64,000 nt of DNA, from NCBI GenBank assembly GCA_963576475.1, contig OY754972.1, positions 14,925,572 through 14,989,571 on the forward strand, in the 5' to 3' direction. A program made the translations under genes and the position numbers. Source of the DNA: Molanna angustata (Eukaryota > Arthropoda > Insecta > Trichoptera > Molannidae). A model generated the notes under the pieces. It ran no database searches. It worked only from the letters and a program-made list of their open reading frames with translations, and was not told where the DNA came from. Every line of letters starts with the position of its first letter. Position 1 is the stretch's first letter. Positions 11,132 to 22,250 of this stretch are shown here, piece after piece.

Positions 11132-12415
11132 ACGGAAAACAATTAATAATTTTCCAATGCTCTCTAAATACATTGTAAATAAGTACAATGAAATGTTGTA
11201 CGTCGTTTGAAATACTTGAAACACAAATAAATGACGTATTGAAATATGAAGCAATTATTTATGTCAGTTACAGAATTCGTGCTTGAGAATCATAATATTT
11301 CATTTTAGAATATTATCTTATCGGTGGTATATGGAATAACGCCTCCCGCTGTATGTTATTTGTTAAGATTTACTTTTGATTCATTGAGTATATTCATTTG
11401 TCAAGAGACATTTAATATATTCCCATATTGATAATAAAGAAAACATAAAGCACACACTCGCAAGATTAAGTATCGTTGGGAATCTGGGATGAAGAACTCG
11501 TTTTCATTAGTAATTTAAACTACGGATGCTTGCTTTTCTATGTATGTAGGTACTTTTACGTCTGTTTGCACTGTTACTCTATTCAGGGGAGGAATCTTTG
11601 AAGTTTGTTCGAGAGCTAAAAGGGCCCTCAGGTGAAAAAGAACTGTTAAGTAAAAAATGTTTTTTTGATATTTTTTTACCATCGAAGATATTATAATGTA
11701 CTTATTTATATTTTAATTCAATTAATTGCCTAAGGAAGTTATCTATTAAATATAATAAAATTCATATTTGAAGTATTCTGAAAATAAAATCCTTATATGA
11801 AGATAAGTCATATTTGAAGATATTATAAAGAAAAATTTATAATTGAAGATATTATGAAGATAAAAAATATTGTTTAATGATAACATGATTTCGGATTCCG
11901 TTCACAAAAAAACTGCTATATATCGGGATTGAAATAAAGAATCTGACCGCAGTCAGAGATGACTAAATTCAAACGAGAAAAGGGGCGAATTGTGTTTTTG
12001 TGTTGTTGATATGAATGGACATATTAAGGATCCGAAACGCGAATCACTTGCAAAAAAACACAAATCTTTCCACGTAAACGGGGACACAAAACAAATGTCA
12101 GCCCTTTTTTGTTCTCTTGACTTGCGTATGGAAATGAATGAGTCTCGAAATATTCTCTACAACCGGAACATTTTACTTTAGCTATTTTATAATTGAAATT
12201 CTTAAAGAGATCGTCTTATGGCATGATATCGGTTGCTACGTTTTCGCTTTATGCGTTTTATTTTATGTTATTCAAAGTATACAAACAATAACTGGACAAA
12301 ATATACAGGTGATACAAAATTAAATAAATGTAAATAGAAGAAAGCATTTTTGGCTATGTTAAAATTTAAAAACTGAATTGTAAATGATATAATTAACAGC
12401 TGTAGCTTTCTGACA
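11132..12415. other. AT-rich DNA without recognisable genes
   Basis: No protein motif on either strand. Around 11750-11880 the phrase GAAGATATTATAA recurs loosely, a weak local duplication. Frames of about 60 codons at 11990-12323 show nothing recognisable. Confidence 0.4.
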
Positions 12416-12418
12416 GTA

Positions 12419-12470
12419 AATAAATAAATAAATAAATAAATAAAATAAATAAAATAAATAAAAAATAATC
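12419..12470. repeat. (AAATA/AATA)n simple repeat
   Basis: A run of AAATAAATA units with later AAAATAAAT variants. It is probably an expanded retroposon tail, but the element upstream is not recognised. Confidence 0.8.
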
Positions 12471-12513
12471 ATGCCCAGCATCACTTTTGCGTAACGTTCA
12501 TAAAAATTGTCAT

Positions 12514-13055
12514 ACATACATACATACCATCACGCCATGTCCCTTACGGGGTAGGCAGAGAGAACCGAACGCCACTTACTTCTATCTTGACATACATTCA
12601 TCGCCTCGACAGCATTCATACATCGTCTTATACATACATGTTCGTCTGTTGTTCACGCTTCTAACATTTCCGTCTTTCAAAATACCGTTCACATGGACGT
12701 GGCATCCCTTCCTTGGGCGGCCCCGACCTCTCATTCCATTCCTGTCCGCAATGTATATTTTCTTCGTCAGGCGTTCCTCATTCATTCTCCCCATGTGGCC
12801 AAACCCTCTCAATGTGTTCACTTTCATTCTTTATCCGACATTCTTTCCTTATGTCCTCATTTCTGACCCTGTCATACATCGTTCTATTACAGATTCTTCT
12901 AAGAGATCTCATTTCAACTGCATTTATTCTACTTTCGTGCGACTTCTGCCATGTCCAGGTATCACTTGCATACGTCAAGGTTGGCACTAAGATAGCATTA
13001 TTAATGGCAACTTTAGCATCCTTAGATATGTTGCGGTCATTCGTTCATTCTCAAT
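12514..13055 (-). pseudogene. RTE-clade 3' end, (TATG)n-tailed family
   Basis: The minus strand encodes, across a frame change near 12780-12830, LVPTLTYASDTWTWQKSHESRINAVEMRSLRRICNRTMYDRV..., then KVNTLRGFGHMGRMNEERLTKKIYIADRNG and the GRGRPRKG block. It ends in GGGACATGGCGTGATGGTATG with a TATG repeat. Same family as 51152-51740. ATTGTCAT flanks both ends (12506-12513 and 13056-13063), a candidate short target-site duplication, so this is probably a 5'-truncated insertion of about 540 bp that has since decayed. Confidence 0.82.
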
Positions 13056-13063
13056 ATTGTCAT

Positions 13064-13485
13064 TAACAAAATTATCATATCTATAGTAAGTAGTAAAGTA
13101 TGTAAGTAAAGTATATCAATTCCATTTTGAAAGAAGCAGTTTTTTTATATATTTTTATTGAAAATAAGTTCAATTTGATATGTAAATTCTTTATTTAAAT
13201 AATATTATTTATAAAAAATAATAATTTAAAAAAACGCAAAAATTATACCTTAAATCACATGTCCGAAATTACAAACGTTTGGAATCACGTCAATAAATAT
13301 GTTTATCGAATAAGTTTGACAAAGGTTTGGTTTATACATAAATAACAATCGTCTTGCTTTCGGCTTTCATCTGGTCAGTTAATCAAAAGACCTATACCTT
13401 TATAAATTTTGTGTTTTGTGTCTTCATTTGTACGAGTATGTTCTTTCTGCCAAGCACAGAGAAGACATGATGAGGTTATATATTA
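13064..13485. other. AT-rich spacer
   Basis: No gene or shared repeat recognised. Confidence 0.4.
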
Positions 13486-13925
13486 TAAAAACAAGTGGGT
13501 TGTGGCCAAAGCTAAACTCTTCAATACCAAGTCACTCTACAAAGTATTCTAAGTATGTATGGAAAATTTTCAGTATTTTCATAAAAAGTAGTTTTGTTAA
13601 ATTATTTTTGATTTCGATATTTTATAATGAAAACATGATAATTCTTCAATGCCATTTTATGAAAGTGATGTGCTTTTTTACCAATTTGAAAATAAAAATA
13701 TCAAAATTCAATTTTCCTGAGTTTGGGGTCATTTCGAAATATTTGACAGTTAAAAAAAATGTGAAGCACTATTTAGATATCCCTCAAAATTAAATTAGAT
13801 ATACAAATTGGAAAACAATCCTATGATGAAATAAACAATACACTGTGATGAAATTTTCAGAATACAATCTCACAAGTTGATAATCTGCAATAAAAAAAAA
13901 TCCTTAAAAAGTGCTTATTGATAAT
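13486..13925 (-). repeat. Family S repeat, minus orientation, start truncated
   Basis: Begins with the reverse complement of the family S terminus (AACAAGTGGGTTGTGGCCAA) and runs through segments shared with 17206-17775, including TTTCAGAATACAATCTCA and TAATCTGCAATAAAA. The opposite end, CTCCTCACTA, is missing. The 125-codon frame at 13416-13793 is an accident of this repeat. Confidence 0.75.
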
Positions 13926-13945
13926 TCACCACTACATGTGAAATA

Positions 13946-14172
13946 ATGCGCAGAGATGTCGATTATTCAATAAAGAAAGCGTTCAACATCCCAGCTAGAC
14001 CTATGGATAGAGGCAGACCCACAGCAACATGGTGGTTCAGTATTGAGAAGGAGCTGGCGGCTCAGAGCGTTCCCGTTGTGAAAACCCAGGACAGAAGGTC
14101 CTGGCGCATACGTACAAGGAGGCTTGACCCTGGATAAAACAGGAAAGAGGGACAAGAAAAAGAAGAAGAATG
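13946..14172 (+). pseudogene. RTE-clade retrotransposon extreme 3' end
   Basis: A 63-codon frame ends in GRPTATWWFSIEKELAAQSVPVVKTQDRRSWRIRTRRLDPG, stop at 14137. The GRPxxxWW region and the QDRxxWR motif just before the stop are typical of RTE C-termini. An AAGAAGAAGAATG tail follows. It is 5'-truncated and differs from the other RTE relics here, so it is a further family. Confidence 0.72.
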
Positions 14173-14860
14173 TATCTGAATATAAGTATTGTTTTAGGAA
14201 AATTACTTTTAACTTTTAAATAACATATTTTTTGTGTGAAAATAATGACATTACTCTTCACATACCTTTTGACACATATTTCCATGCTATCTCTAAGTAA
14301 AAATAAATTCCTAAAAATATTTCAGGTTTTGTTAACTTTGAATACAATTATTAACTGATTATAGTTATTTACTGATCGGAGGGCTAGTTAAAAATCAATT
14401 GCAAAATAACAATAGACAGATATGTGAAGTTAATTAAAAGGATGTGATGGAAAGCCACGCGTATAATATACAGATCAATATTTTTATAGAAAATTATATA
14501 CGTCAGCCAAAATATGTAATGTTTTAGACAAGAAATGTTGGCTAATTAGATACTTAATTTATACCGTACTAATTACCATCATGACTAAACAATATTTATG
14601 TTATACACAATATTCACAGGAGAATTACGTAGGAGTCAAACTATGGATTATGATAGCATTTTAATTACCAAGCTTAGTAATTCAAATACTTACATAAATA
14701 ATAATATATCTTTTCTTAATATGAGTTATAAGACACTTGGGTTTATTTTGTATAAATTTGCTGTTAAATATATTAAGTTTGTCCAAACGAAACGAAAAAT
14801 AACCTGTAATTGCGACCATACTTTGAAAAATCTTTAGTATTTCATTGATAATTAATTTTA
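14173..14860. other. AT-rich DNA without recognisable genes
   Basis: Frames of 74-82 codons on both strands lack recognisable motifs. Confidence 0.4.
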
Positions 14861-14863
14861 AAA

Positions 14864-15008
14864 GCCTCAAGTTGGTGTTTTTTGACTTCAAAGTTGGAAA
14901 ATCCATACAAAAAGTCCATTACTGCATACAATTCGCTCACACGGGACTAAGGTTACTGTCGATTCGTTAAGAGAAACACATTTTTTTTGAAAAAATTGAC
15001 AGAAAGTT
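14864..15008. repeat. Diverged relic of the (CA)n-containing repeat
   Basis: Shares GCCTCAAGTTGGTGTTTTTT, GACTTCAAAGTTGGAAAA and the order of the downstream segments (ATACAATTC, GTTAAGAGAA, TTGACAG) with 121-281 and 1261-1399. The (CA)n part is absent. It shows that the repeat is dispersed and older than the near-identical pair at the start of the window. Confidence 0.7.
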
Positions 15009-15775
15009 GATGATATTAATGAAATTATGTACTTTCATAAACTCTATTATGGTTAATTACTTTGGTAAATGATAGAACGAGTTAAAGTTAATTTCGATGT
15101 TTTGGGTCGGCGAACGATTTTTCATTATCATTCTGTGGTCTATTTTCAGTACTAAAACAATGTCTTGGTGTTTCAATTTTCTTTTCATAGAAATAACAAC
15201 TTTATATTCAGCTTGAAAAAATCTTCCATTTTATAATTTATGATGTGAAAACTGGCTTCTTAAAAAGTAGGATCTTGCATTTTTTTGTCTGTTAGTAGGA
15301 AAATTATTTTGTTATAAACAGAGAAATTTCTCAACAAAGATTTTCCTCTCGCTGGTATCTCGGTACATTTCGGTATCTTTAAATATTCTTTTAATGAGAC
15401 ACTAATGCAGGTTGTTACGTTATGTTTGAAATTACCTGTTTTCACGAATGCTAAATACTTCTATAGACGTTGATATATATATTTCACTACATGATTTCCT
15501 AAAAAGTGTGCATATTTCGAAGTACTGAAATACCATATAATATATATTTGAATGTTCATTTCAATAAAACTCTCTTATTATTTCTGAAGAAACAATTATT
15601 ATATGTTTAGCTCATCCACTGACATCATATTTTTAAGTTTTAATCTGAGGCAATAGTAAAATAATGTCTCGATTGAAATATTTTATTTTAAAAATTGGGT
15701 AGTTTATACCAATTTTAAAACATCGTAGGGTAATAAAACGTACCTAATTAAAATAAATATTTTATTTTTATTTAA
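15009..15775. other. AT-rich DNA without recognisable genes
   Basis: Nothing supported on either strand. Confidence 0.4.
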
Positions 15776-16318
15776 GATCCTCACTACCCGAAGGGGATAT
15801 TGTGGGGAGTAATTAATTCGCAATTTTTACGACTATTTTTTTATTGCAGATTATAACTAGTTTGCTGATATTATATTCTAGAAGTTTCATCACAACGTAT
15901 CTGTGTGCGTGTAATATGTGCCATGTACTATGTAGGAAGGGTTTATTCTATTTTATCGATTATAGCTTGTAGTGTTTGTTTAATTCTTTTTAAATTTTAC
16001 AAATTTGTATATCTAATACTCGCATAGACCCCATTAGATTTTAAGGAATACCTGATCGGTGCCTCTCAATCTGTCAAATATATCAAAGTGACTTCAAGCT
16101 CAGGAAACTTAAAAATTGATATTTTATTTACGAATTTGCTAAAAGACATAGAAGTGCATTGAAGTTTTATCAAGTTTTCATTGTAAAATATTTAAAAAAT
16201 AAAATTTAACAAACGCATTTCATGAAATTGCTGAAAATTTTCCATTAAAAATTTGAATACTTTGTGAAGTGACTTAGAAGTGTGGAGTATAGCGTTGGCC
16301 TCAACCCACTCGTTTCAA
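15776..16318 (+). repeat. Family S repeat, short subfamily
   Basis: Starts with CCTCACTACCC and a GAATTCGCAA-like phrase and ends at GTTGGCCTCAACCCACTCGTTT. Internal segments (TGCAGATTATAACTAGTTTG, AGTTTCATCACAACGTATCTG, CATTAGATTTTAAGGAATA) match the copy at 46348-47050 in order. No coding capacity. The class of element is unknown. Confidence 0.78.
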
Positions 16319-16915
16319 TAATGAACGCGTGATTTTAACTGCTGTACTTTATTTTTACTGCCACTCCCCTAAAAATACAGAGCTATTTTGGAAGCTGTTT
16401 TATCAATACATAGGTACTCGTACCTTCTCATTATTATTATTCAAGAAGAAATGGAAAAATAAAAGAGACATGGTAATTTTATACCAGGAAAAGCATGAAA
16501 AAGCTTAATATTACATCATGTTAAAAGGTTAATTCACCAAAGCGCCTTTCAAAACACAATGCATCCAAAATTTGGCCTCAAATAACATGTGAATATCAAA
16601 CAATAGAACTTGGATGACAGATACTTTCTTAATTCAATGAATATGTTATTCATTTTTATGACATATATTTTTGTTTGACAAAATATTTTTTATTATGACA
16701 TATATTTAGTTTGACAAAATATTCGAAAAGTGAACAGCCTTTTTTTATTTATTTTTTATAAACAATAAAAATATTATTTAACAAGTTAATAACTGAACGG
16801 ATGCCTTGAAATATGGCAAGGATAAAAAAAAATTCACAAATACTTTGCAAAAAATACATATTTTTTTTATTGTTTATTTTGCGTTCCGTCATTCTCTTTG
16901 TAAGATTGAATAGAT
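16319..16915. other. AT-rich spacer with a short direct duplication
   Basis: ATGACATATATTT..GTTTGACAAAATATT occurs twice in tandem within about 16658-16723 (unit about 35 bp). Otherwise nothing recognised. Confidence 0.5.
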
Positions 16916-17060
16916 GGGTGTTGGTAGAGCGGATAGCGGGTTGGTTGGTTGGTAATCCAGTGGTCGCAGGTTCGAATCCTGCCATGACCGATTTCGTTGA
17001 TCTATTTATTATTTATTTATTTATTATTATTACACAAAAACAAATACAACATATACAAAC
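16916..17060 (+). repeat. tRNA-like SINE head
   Basis: An A-box-like TTGGTAGAGCGG (about 16921-16932) and a perfect B box GGTTCGAATCC (16969-16979). The T-arm pairs perfectly: GCAGG (16966-16970) with CCTGC (16978-16982) around a 7 base loop. The 7-base acceptor halves pair poorly and a TTGGTTGGTTGG run sits where the anticodon arm should be, so a functional tRNA is unlikely. An A/T-rich (TTTA)n stretch follows. Confidence 0.6.
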
Positions 17061-17205
17061 TAACTAATAACGCCCCACTAGGCAAAAGCCTATTCTGGGA
17101 CTGTTATTTTACACAGTTGAGTATCTTTATTCAGCTGTTATTTAATCAATACCACTTAGTTTAGGAAATGTATGAGGATGTATTTGTACTTGATACAAGG
17201 ACATT

Positions 17206-17775
17206 AAAAACGAGTGGGTTGTGACCAACGCTAAACTCCTCCCTAACAAGTCACTCCATAAAATATTCAAATTTTTCTGCATTTTCATTAAAAGAGTTTG
17301 TTCAAATAATCTTTTTTTTAAATATTTTACTACTTGATGATTCTACAATGCCATTTTATGAATGTGATGTGCCTTTTTACCAATTTGAAAATAAAAAAAT
17401 CAAATATTATGTTTCTAGAGCTTGGGGTCACATTGAAATATTTGATACTTAAAAAAATTGAGAAGTACTATTCAGATATCCTTTAAAATCTATAATCTAA
17501 TGAGGTCTAAGCAAGTATTAGATATACATATTTGCAAAATATCGAATGAGTACTTTAGTCTATAATTGATAAAGTAAAATGAACATGCCGTACATAGCAC
17601 ACAGCACGCAGCACACAGCACATAGCACACACACACACACAGATACATTGTGATGAAACTTTCAGAATACAATCTCAGCATGATACTACATAATCTGCAA
17701 TAAAACAATAGCCTTAAAAATTGCGAGATCATAACTCTCACTCCCTTGGGTTAGTGAGGAGAAAAAAAAGTTTAT
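17206..17775 (-). repeat. Family S repeat, short subfamily, minus
   Basis: Both ends are present: AAACGAGTGGGTTGTGACCAA at the left and GGGTTAGTGAGGAG at the right, the reverse complements of the family S termini. The interior matches 13486-13925. A CA/GCACACA-rich microsatellite has grown inside (17595-17642). It lies 37 bp from a plus-oriented family S copy, forming a head-to-head pair. Confidence 0.8.
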
Positions 17776-17811
17776 TATTAAAGTATATTTATTTACCAGA
17801 ATTTGTATATA

Positions 17812-18415
17812 ATATTTTTACTCTCCACACTATGGGATAGTGGAAAGTCATGATTTCACAATTTTCAAGCATTTTTTACATCAATTTCTCAACGGGTATC
17901 ATGTAGAGAGTGCACACTGTGTGTTTCGTCGTGATTTGTTTGTATGTATGGCGTATATGGCGTACGGCGTTCGGCGTACGGAATTATCCTTTTTGTGTCG
18001 TCTCTACAGCCCAAACTATAAGTCCGATCGACTTCATATGAACATCATAATATATGTAAAGTGCATACATAGACCTAGAGCTGATGAGTTTTTCATAGAT
18101 ATCCGTTAATGTCTTCTCTATGATTTCATCTGTCCAAATTTTCAAAATGCTCTCACGGTCTGGAAAATCGAGCTGTTTGTATACTGCTTAAAATTTCGAT
18201 ACAACAAAAATACACTCATCAAAAATGCATTCAAGGATTGTCAAAATTAAAAAAAAAATCTATGGTTTCCCATATCAATGTGAAATAAATTTCATATTTG
18301 TAGAGAAAATTTATATAACAAGTAAAATAGCTTCTGTAAGGGAAAATTTAGTGATCAACTTCATATTGATGTGGATGTGTCTCTATAGACAAGTGTATTT
18401 TTTATTCTCCACTTC
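17812..18415 (+). repeat. Family S repeat, long subfamily, unexpanded, 3' part missing
   Basis: Starts with TTTTTACTCTCCACACTATGG and shares with 52645-53200 the phrases CATGATTTC.CAA, GGGTATCATGTAGAGAGTGC, the GTACGG/GGCGT-rich short run and CAGCCCAAACTATAAGTCCG. From about 18140 (ATGCTCTCACGGTCTGG) it holds one diverged copy of the sequence that forms the 313 bp satellite monomer. It is cut off by an RTE fragment at 18416. Confidence 0.8.
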
Positions 18416-18535
18416 TTTCTTCCTTAAGGGGTAGGCAGTGAGAAACGAACACCGCATTCTTCTATTTTGACACATACATCGCCTGATCAACATTGATACA
18501 CTGTCTCATACATGATCATCTTGCTAGTAATTTTA
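18416..18535 (-). pseudogene. RTE 3' end fragment, (TATG)n-tailed family
   Basis: AAGGGGTAGGCAGTGAGAAACG followed by TTCTATTTTGACACATACATCGCC and CATACATGATCATC matches the 3' terminal 120 bp of the elements at 12514-13055 and 51152-51740. No coding frame remains. Confidence 0.7.
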
Positions 18536-18536
18536 C

Positions 18537-18775
18537 TTAAAATTTCTCAACAGGTATCATGTTGAAAATACAAACTATGAGTTTCGTGACAATATTTTGT
18601 GTGTATGGTGTATTGTGAAAACTTTTGTCCTCTGGGAATCTTATATTTGTTTAAGAATCTTATAGAAATGCACTTCATTAAAATGAATTTAGAGATTATC
18701 AACATTTCAAGATGAAAAAATGAACGCTTACTATGGTGTGGAGAGTTTAGTGTTGGCCACACCCCACCCCTTTGT
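18537..18775 (+). repeat. Family S repeat, partial
   Basis: Contains TTTCTCAACAGGTATCATGTTG and a GAGTTTCGTGAC-type phrase near its left end and finishes with GTGTGGAGAGTTTAGTGTTGGCC at 18737-18760. The reverse complement of its middle (AGAATCTTATAGAAATGCACTTC) recurs at 19590-19757 and 20215-20440. Confidence 0.75.
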
Positions 18776-19069
18776 TTCTATTTTCAACGCTTATTATTAC
18801 GAGTAATTGCATTGCTCTATGTACTTATATGAAATAGGTATATTGCCATTAAAGCCTCCTTCATGAAAAATTTTTCGCCGCAAATTGCGAAGCACTCTGT
18901 ATTTATTCGGCCTATTTTTTGGTATGGTAACATTTTACATTTGTATGGCTTGTGTAAACTTGCGGTTGATACCTATTCATGTACCCAGTATGTGTAGGTT
19001 ATGCCCTTTATTTATTCGTATACATCAAATGAGAGCGCTTCTCAAAGATAATAAATACATTCGTGAAAA
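18776..19069. other. Unannotated spacer
   Basis: Nothing recognised. Confidence 0.4.
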
Positions 19070-19108
19070 AAAACGAGTGGATTGAGGCCAACACTAAACT
19101 CTCCACTA
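19070..19108 (-). repeat. Family S terminus, isolated
   Basis: AAACGAGTGGATTGAGGCCAACACTAAACTCTCCAC is the reverse complement of the family S 3' terminus. The rest of the copy is interrupted by RTE sequence and probably resumes at 19590. Confidence 0.75.
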
Positions 19109-19139
19109 GATAGAAAGTGTACATTTATTCTTCTTGATA

Positions 19140-19600
19140 GATTTTTCTTCTTCGTTTCCTCAATGCTGAGGGTCGTGATCTATGGGGCCGCCAATGGACA
19201 GAACGAGTCGCCTCCAGTCCTCTTTGCCCTCCGAAGTTCGCACCGCCGAATAAAGGTCGTTCCCCATCATCTCTTTAATTTGGTAACACCATTGTGCAGA
19301 AGATCTGCCTCTACTTCTTTTGCTTGGTACACTTCCTGTGATAATACTTTTTTCCTGGCTCTCTCCTGGCGATGTGACCAAAGAAGCTCAATACCCGGCG
19401 GCTGCATACTGTAGACAATCATTCTTTTATTTTGAGCTCTTTAAGGATCGAGTCATTCGTTCTTCTTGCAGTCCACAGAATCCTCAGCATGCGACGCCAA
19501 TACCACATTTCAAATGCGTCAATACTGGCTCGATCACGATACTTCATTGTCTAGATTTCGGCTGCATAAAGGGATATTGGGAAGATGAGAGTTCTGATGA
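19140..19600 (-). pseudogene. RTE-clade 3' end, decayed
   Basis: A 73-codon minus-strand frame reads VTSPGESQEKSIITGS, then KRSRGRSSAQWCYQIKEM, then KEDWRRLVLSIGGPIDHDPQH and a stop, the C-terminal signature of another RTE family. Upstream (19385-19600) a decayed YAA.. and a segment equivalent to RMLRIxWTARRTN can be followed in other frames. TTCTTCTTC at about 19145-19153 is the reverse complement of its (GAA)n tail. Confidence 0.75.
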
Positions 19601-19757
19601 TTTTAATTTTGGTGGATTTGGAAATATCTTGATAGATTGACAATCCCTAAATGCATTAATGAAGTACATTTCTATAAGATTTTTAAACAAATATTAATTT
19701 TCCAGAGGACAAAAGTTTTCATACACCATAGACACAAAAACATTGTCATTGTCAGGT
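19590..19757 (-). repeat. Family S internal fragment, minus
   Basis: Nearly identical to 20225-20390 in direct orientation (GTTCTGATGATTTTAATTTT, then ATGAAGTACATTTCTATAAG and CAGAGGACAAAAGTTTTCAT). The part from about 19655 is the reverse complement of 18590-18680. Confidence 0.7.
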
Positions 19758-19905
19758 CCGCAATGTATATTTTCTTCGTCAGGCGTTCCTCATTCATATT
19801 CCACATGTGGCCAAACCATCGCAATGTGTTCACTTTCATTCTATTAATAACATCTTTCTTTATCCTACATTCTTTCCTAATGTCCTCATTTCTGATCCTG
19901 TAGGT
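19757..19905 (-). pseudogene. RTE fragment, (TATG)n-tailed family
   Basis: TCCGCAATGTATATTTTCTT to the ATGTCCTCATTTCTGATCCTG region matches 12745-12865. The minus strand gives the remains of RMKVNTLRWFGHMWNMNEERLTKKIYIAD in one frame. Confidence 0.72.
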
Positions 19906-20214
19906 ACTAAACCATCCATAACATTACCATTCACAACTCTGTATGTTTCAGCTCTTCCTTTGCAATCAGCTAAGACATCAACCATTGATGATATAACATC
20001 ATCTCAATCTGTTGTAGAAGTTTTTAAAAAAGTATATTTATCTAATAATTCGTAATTTGAATAAGTTATTCTTATATTCATTGTTAATTAAGTGCATTTA
20101 AATTGTTACGAAGTTGGTTTCAAAAAGGAACATAGACTATCGATCAATGAGACTTCACATGGCTTGGATTGGTTAGAAAATCGTATTGGCAGTAAATCCG
20201 TCTTTGTAATTTTG
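19905..20214. other. Unclassified; possible LINE C-terminal scrap
   Basis: The plus-strand frame ending at 20055 reads ..SAKTSTIDDITSSQSVVEVFKKVYLSNNS, which vaguely resembles the S-Q-S-(V/I)-x-x-F-K ending of CR1/jockey-like LINEs such as the one at 50318-50608. Too short to be sure. Confidence 0.25.
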
Positions 20215-20440
20215 TTTATATTATGTTCTGATGATTTTAATTTTGGTGGAGTTGGATATATCTTGATAGATTGGCAATCCTTTAATGCATTAATGAAGTA
20301 CATTTCTATAAGATTTTTAAACAAATAATATTAATTTTCCAGAGGACAAAAGTTTTCATACACCATAGACACAAAAACATTGTCTCGAAACTCATAGTAG
20401 GTATATGCACTCTTTACATGATTCATGTTGAAATGTTGAT
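20215..20440 (-). repeat. Family S internal fragment, minus
   Basis: A second copy of the 19590-19757 segment, continuing to CTCGAAACTCATAG and TGCACTCTTTACATGAT, the reverse complements of phrases near the start of the long family S subfamily (17880-17935). Confidence 0.7.
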
Positions 20441-20459
20441 GTGAAAAAAATCTTTATTA

Positions 20460-20600
20460 CCTACTAGCAAAATGAGCATGTATGACAAACTGTGAATGTT
20501 GATGAGGCGATGGATATGTGTCAACATTGAAAAATACGGATTTCGGTTCTCTGTGCCTACCCCTTGAGAAAGACAGTAGTGGAGAGGAAACGAATTCACA
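20460..20600 (+). pseudogene. RTE 3' end fragment, (TATG)n-tailed family
   Basis: GCATGTATGACA, TGAGGCGATGGATATGTGTCA and GGTTCTCTGTGCCTACCCC read as the plus-strand counterpart of 18416-18535. Non-coding. Confidence 0.65.
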
Positions 20601-21955
20601 TATCTTTACATGACAGGTATTGTTCTTTCAAATATCAATATTAGAGTGATTTATTGTAGTGTTTGTCCTATCTTCACAATTTGGACAAATATCAATAATT
20701 GATTTAAATTGTATCGATGAAAACTCAACATGAATTAGTATATTGATGATAAGCATGAAACTAATAAGAGTTTGTAAAGAGTAACCGCAAATATTTTGAG
20801 GATGAATTGTTTTTTGAACCGTTTTTCAAATACAGTTTTGAAAATAGTTTACACTTTTCAAAATATGATCTGTCTTAATTGTTTTCTATAAAATTTGTTC
20901 TATAAATAAATCAAAGTCTATAAAAATATTTAAGAACATCTGATATTAAAGTGTAGGCTTTTGAGGACGTCTCTGGTGACGTCTCTTAACGATTGTTTGC
21001 CTTGGCTAGTTATATAGTTATCTTCTGCTTGAAACAGAGCATTGACATAAAGTTAGATAATGTCACAATATCATAAGAAATGGGGACTCTCATAACTATG
21101 GCGGTACCCTGGTGACTTCAATTTATGTTCGTGAATGTAGACTAAAACTACAGCGTACATTTTTGTAGTATTCTTTTATAAATATGTCTTTATCTTGTTA
21201 GACCAGAATAGGAGACCTACCGTCCAATTTATGAATTCTTTCTTTTCAATTTCGTTTGGTGAATCGAAGTCGCTATGTTGCTTATAGCTGATTTACAAAA
21301 AAAAAATGTCGTCTCTACGAGAAATATTCTTTCTCTGAGCAGTATTTTAAATATAGATATGTAGACATTTGTTTCACAATAAATGACAATAAAAAGTTCT
21401 CAAAATATAACCATGTCAATTTCTGATTGTGCCATTGTCATTCTTTGCTGATTTTTTTTGTGTTAATCATTGATTTTTTACGTGCAATCCACATATTCTC
21501 TGGATCCAATGGATCCAAAGAAATTCCTTCGAACATCATCGAAACGGAGATGTTAGTGCAACGTTTCACGTTTATCACAAAGCTGACAACATGAGGACGA
21601 ATCGAATAAAGGAAAACGAAAAAGATACATTTTGAAACTGGCGTGTCCAGAAATAAATTGCGTGGTCCAATAATCAGGAATAATCCACTAAGATTAAATT
21701 GGAGTCCTCACATCGGGAAGAAATAGATACATTAAATTGATTCTAACAGCAACTCACAAGGGGGTAGGTACTGTGAAAATCAAAAATATTGTAGGTACCA
21801 ACATGGACAAGTCAAATTTGTAACAATTGGAATTATATTGATATAAGAATATGTTTGTCACATACACAATTCATTATAGTTTGATTTCAAAATATTATTA
21901 GTATGTACTTCCCATTCTATTTTATTAGTTGCATTAGTTTTTTTTTTTTCAATCT
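20601..21955. other. 1.35 kb AT-rich region without recognisable features
   Basis: No gene, no repeat shared with other parts of the window. Confidence 0.4.
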
Positions 21956-21959
21956 ATCT

Positions 21960-22200
21960 CTTCTTCATCCTCTGGTTTTAGGTCGAAGGCCGGTTTTTTC
22001 AGTCGGTGACTGCCTTTTGTGATCTGGATGTCCATCTGTCACTCCATCTTTTTTCTTTTTTCATTTTTTTGCTGGTCTCCCCCTTACTCTACGACCTCCC
22101 GGAACTTCCTTGGAGACAATTTTTGGTAGTCGATTGTCTCCAGTTCGCTCAACAAGGTCTCTCCATTGACGCCTTCGCCCTCTACCCCAGTATAATATTT
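21960..22200 (-). pseudogene. Probable LINE C-terminal relic
   Basis: The minus strand gives WRDLVERTGDNRLPKIVSKE, then VPGGRRVRGRPAKK before a stop, in a stretch richer in G/C than its surroundings. The order RLPKxVxxxE..G.R.RGRP is seen in RTE/CR1-like C-termini. No RT box survives, so the assignment is tentative. Confidence 0.4.
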
Positions 22201-22204
22201 ACGT

Positions 22205-22250
22205 GAGAAATAAATTTCTCCTCTGCTGGGGATCGAATTTAGAACCCCAA
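22205..22250 (-). repeat. tRNA-derived SINE relic
   Basis: On the minus strand TTCGATCCCCAGCAGAGG is followed by AGAAATTTATTTCTCAC, matching the B box and following bases of the SINE at 4388-4430. Confidence 0.5.

Noticed and set aside
12487..13066. Plus-strand frames of 117 and 167 codons
   Set aside because: They are antisense to a decayed RTE C-terminus and open only because the minus-strand codon bias leaves few complementary stops.
16916..16990. Functional tRNA gene
   Set aside because: B box and T-arm are perfect, but the acceptor stem and anticodon arm do not form; it is better explained as a SINE head.
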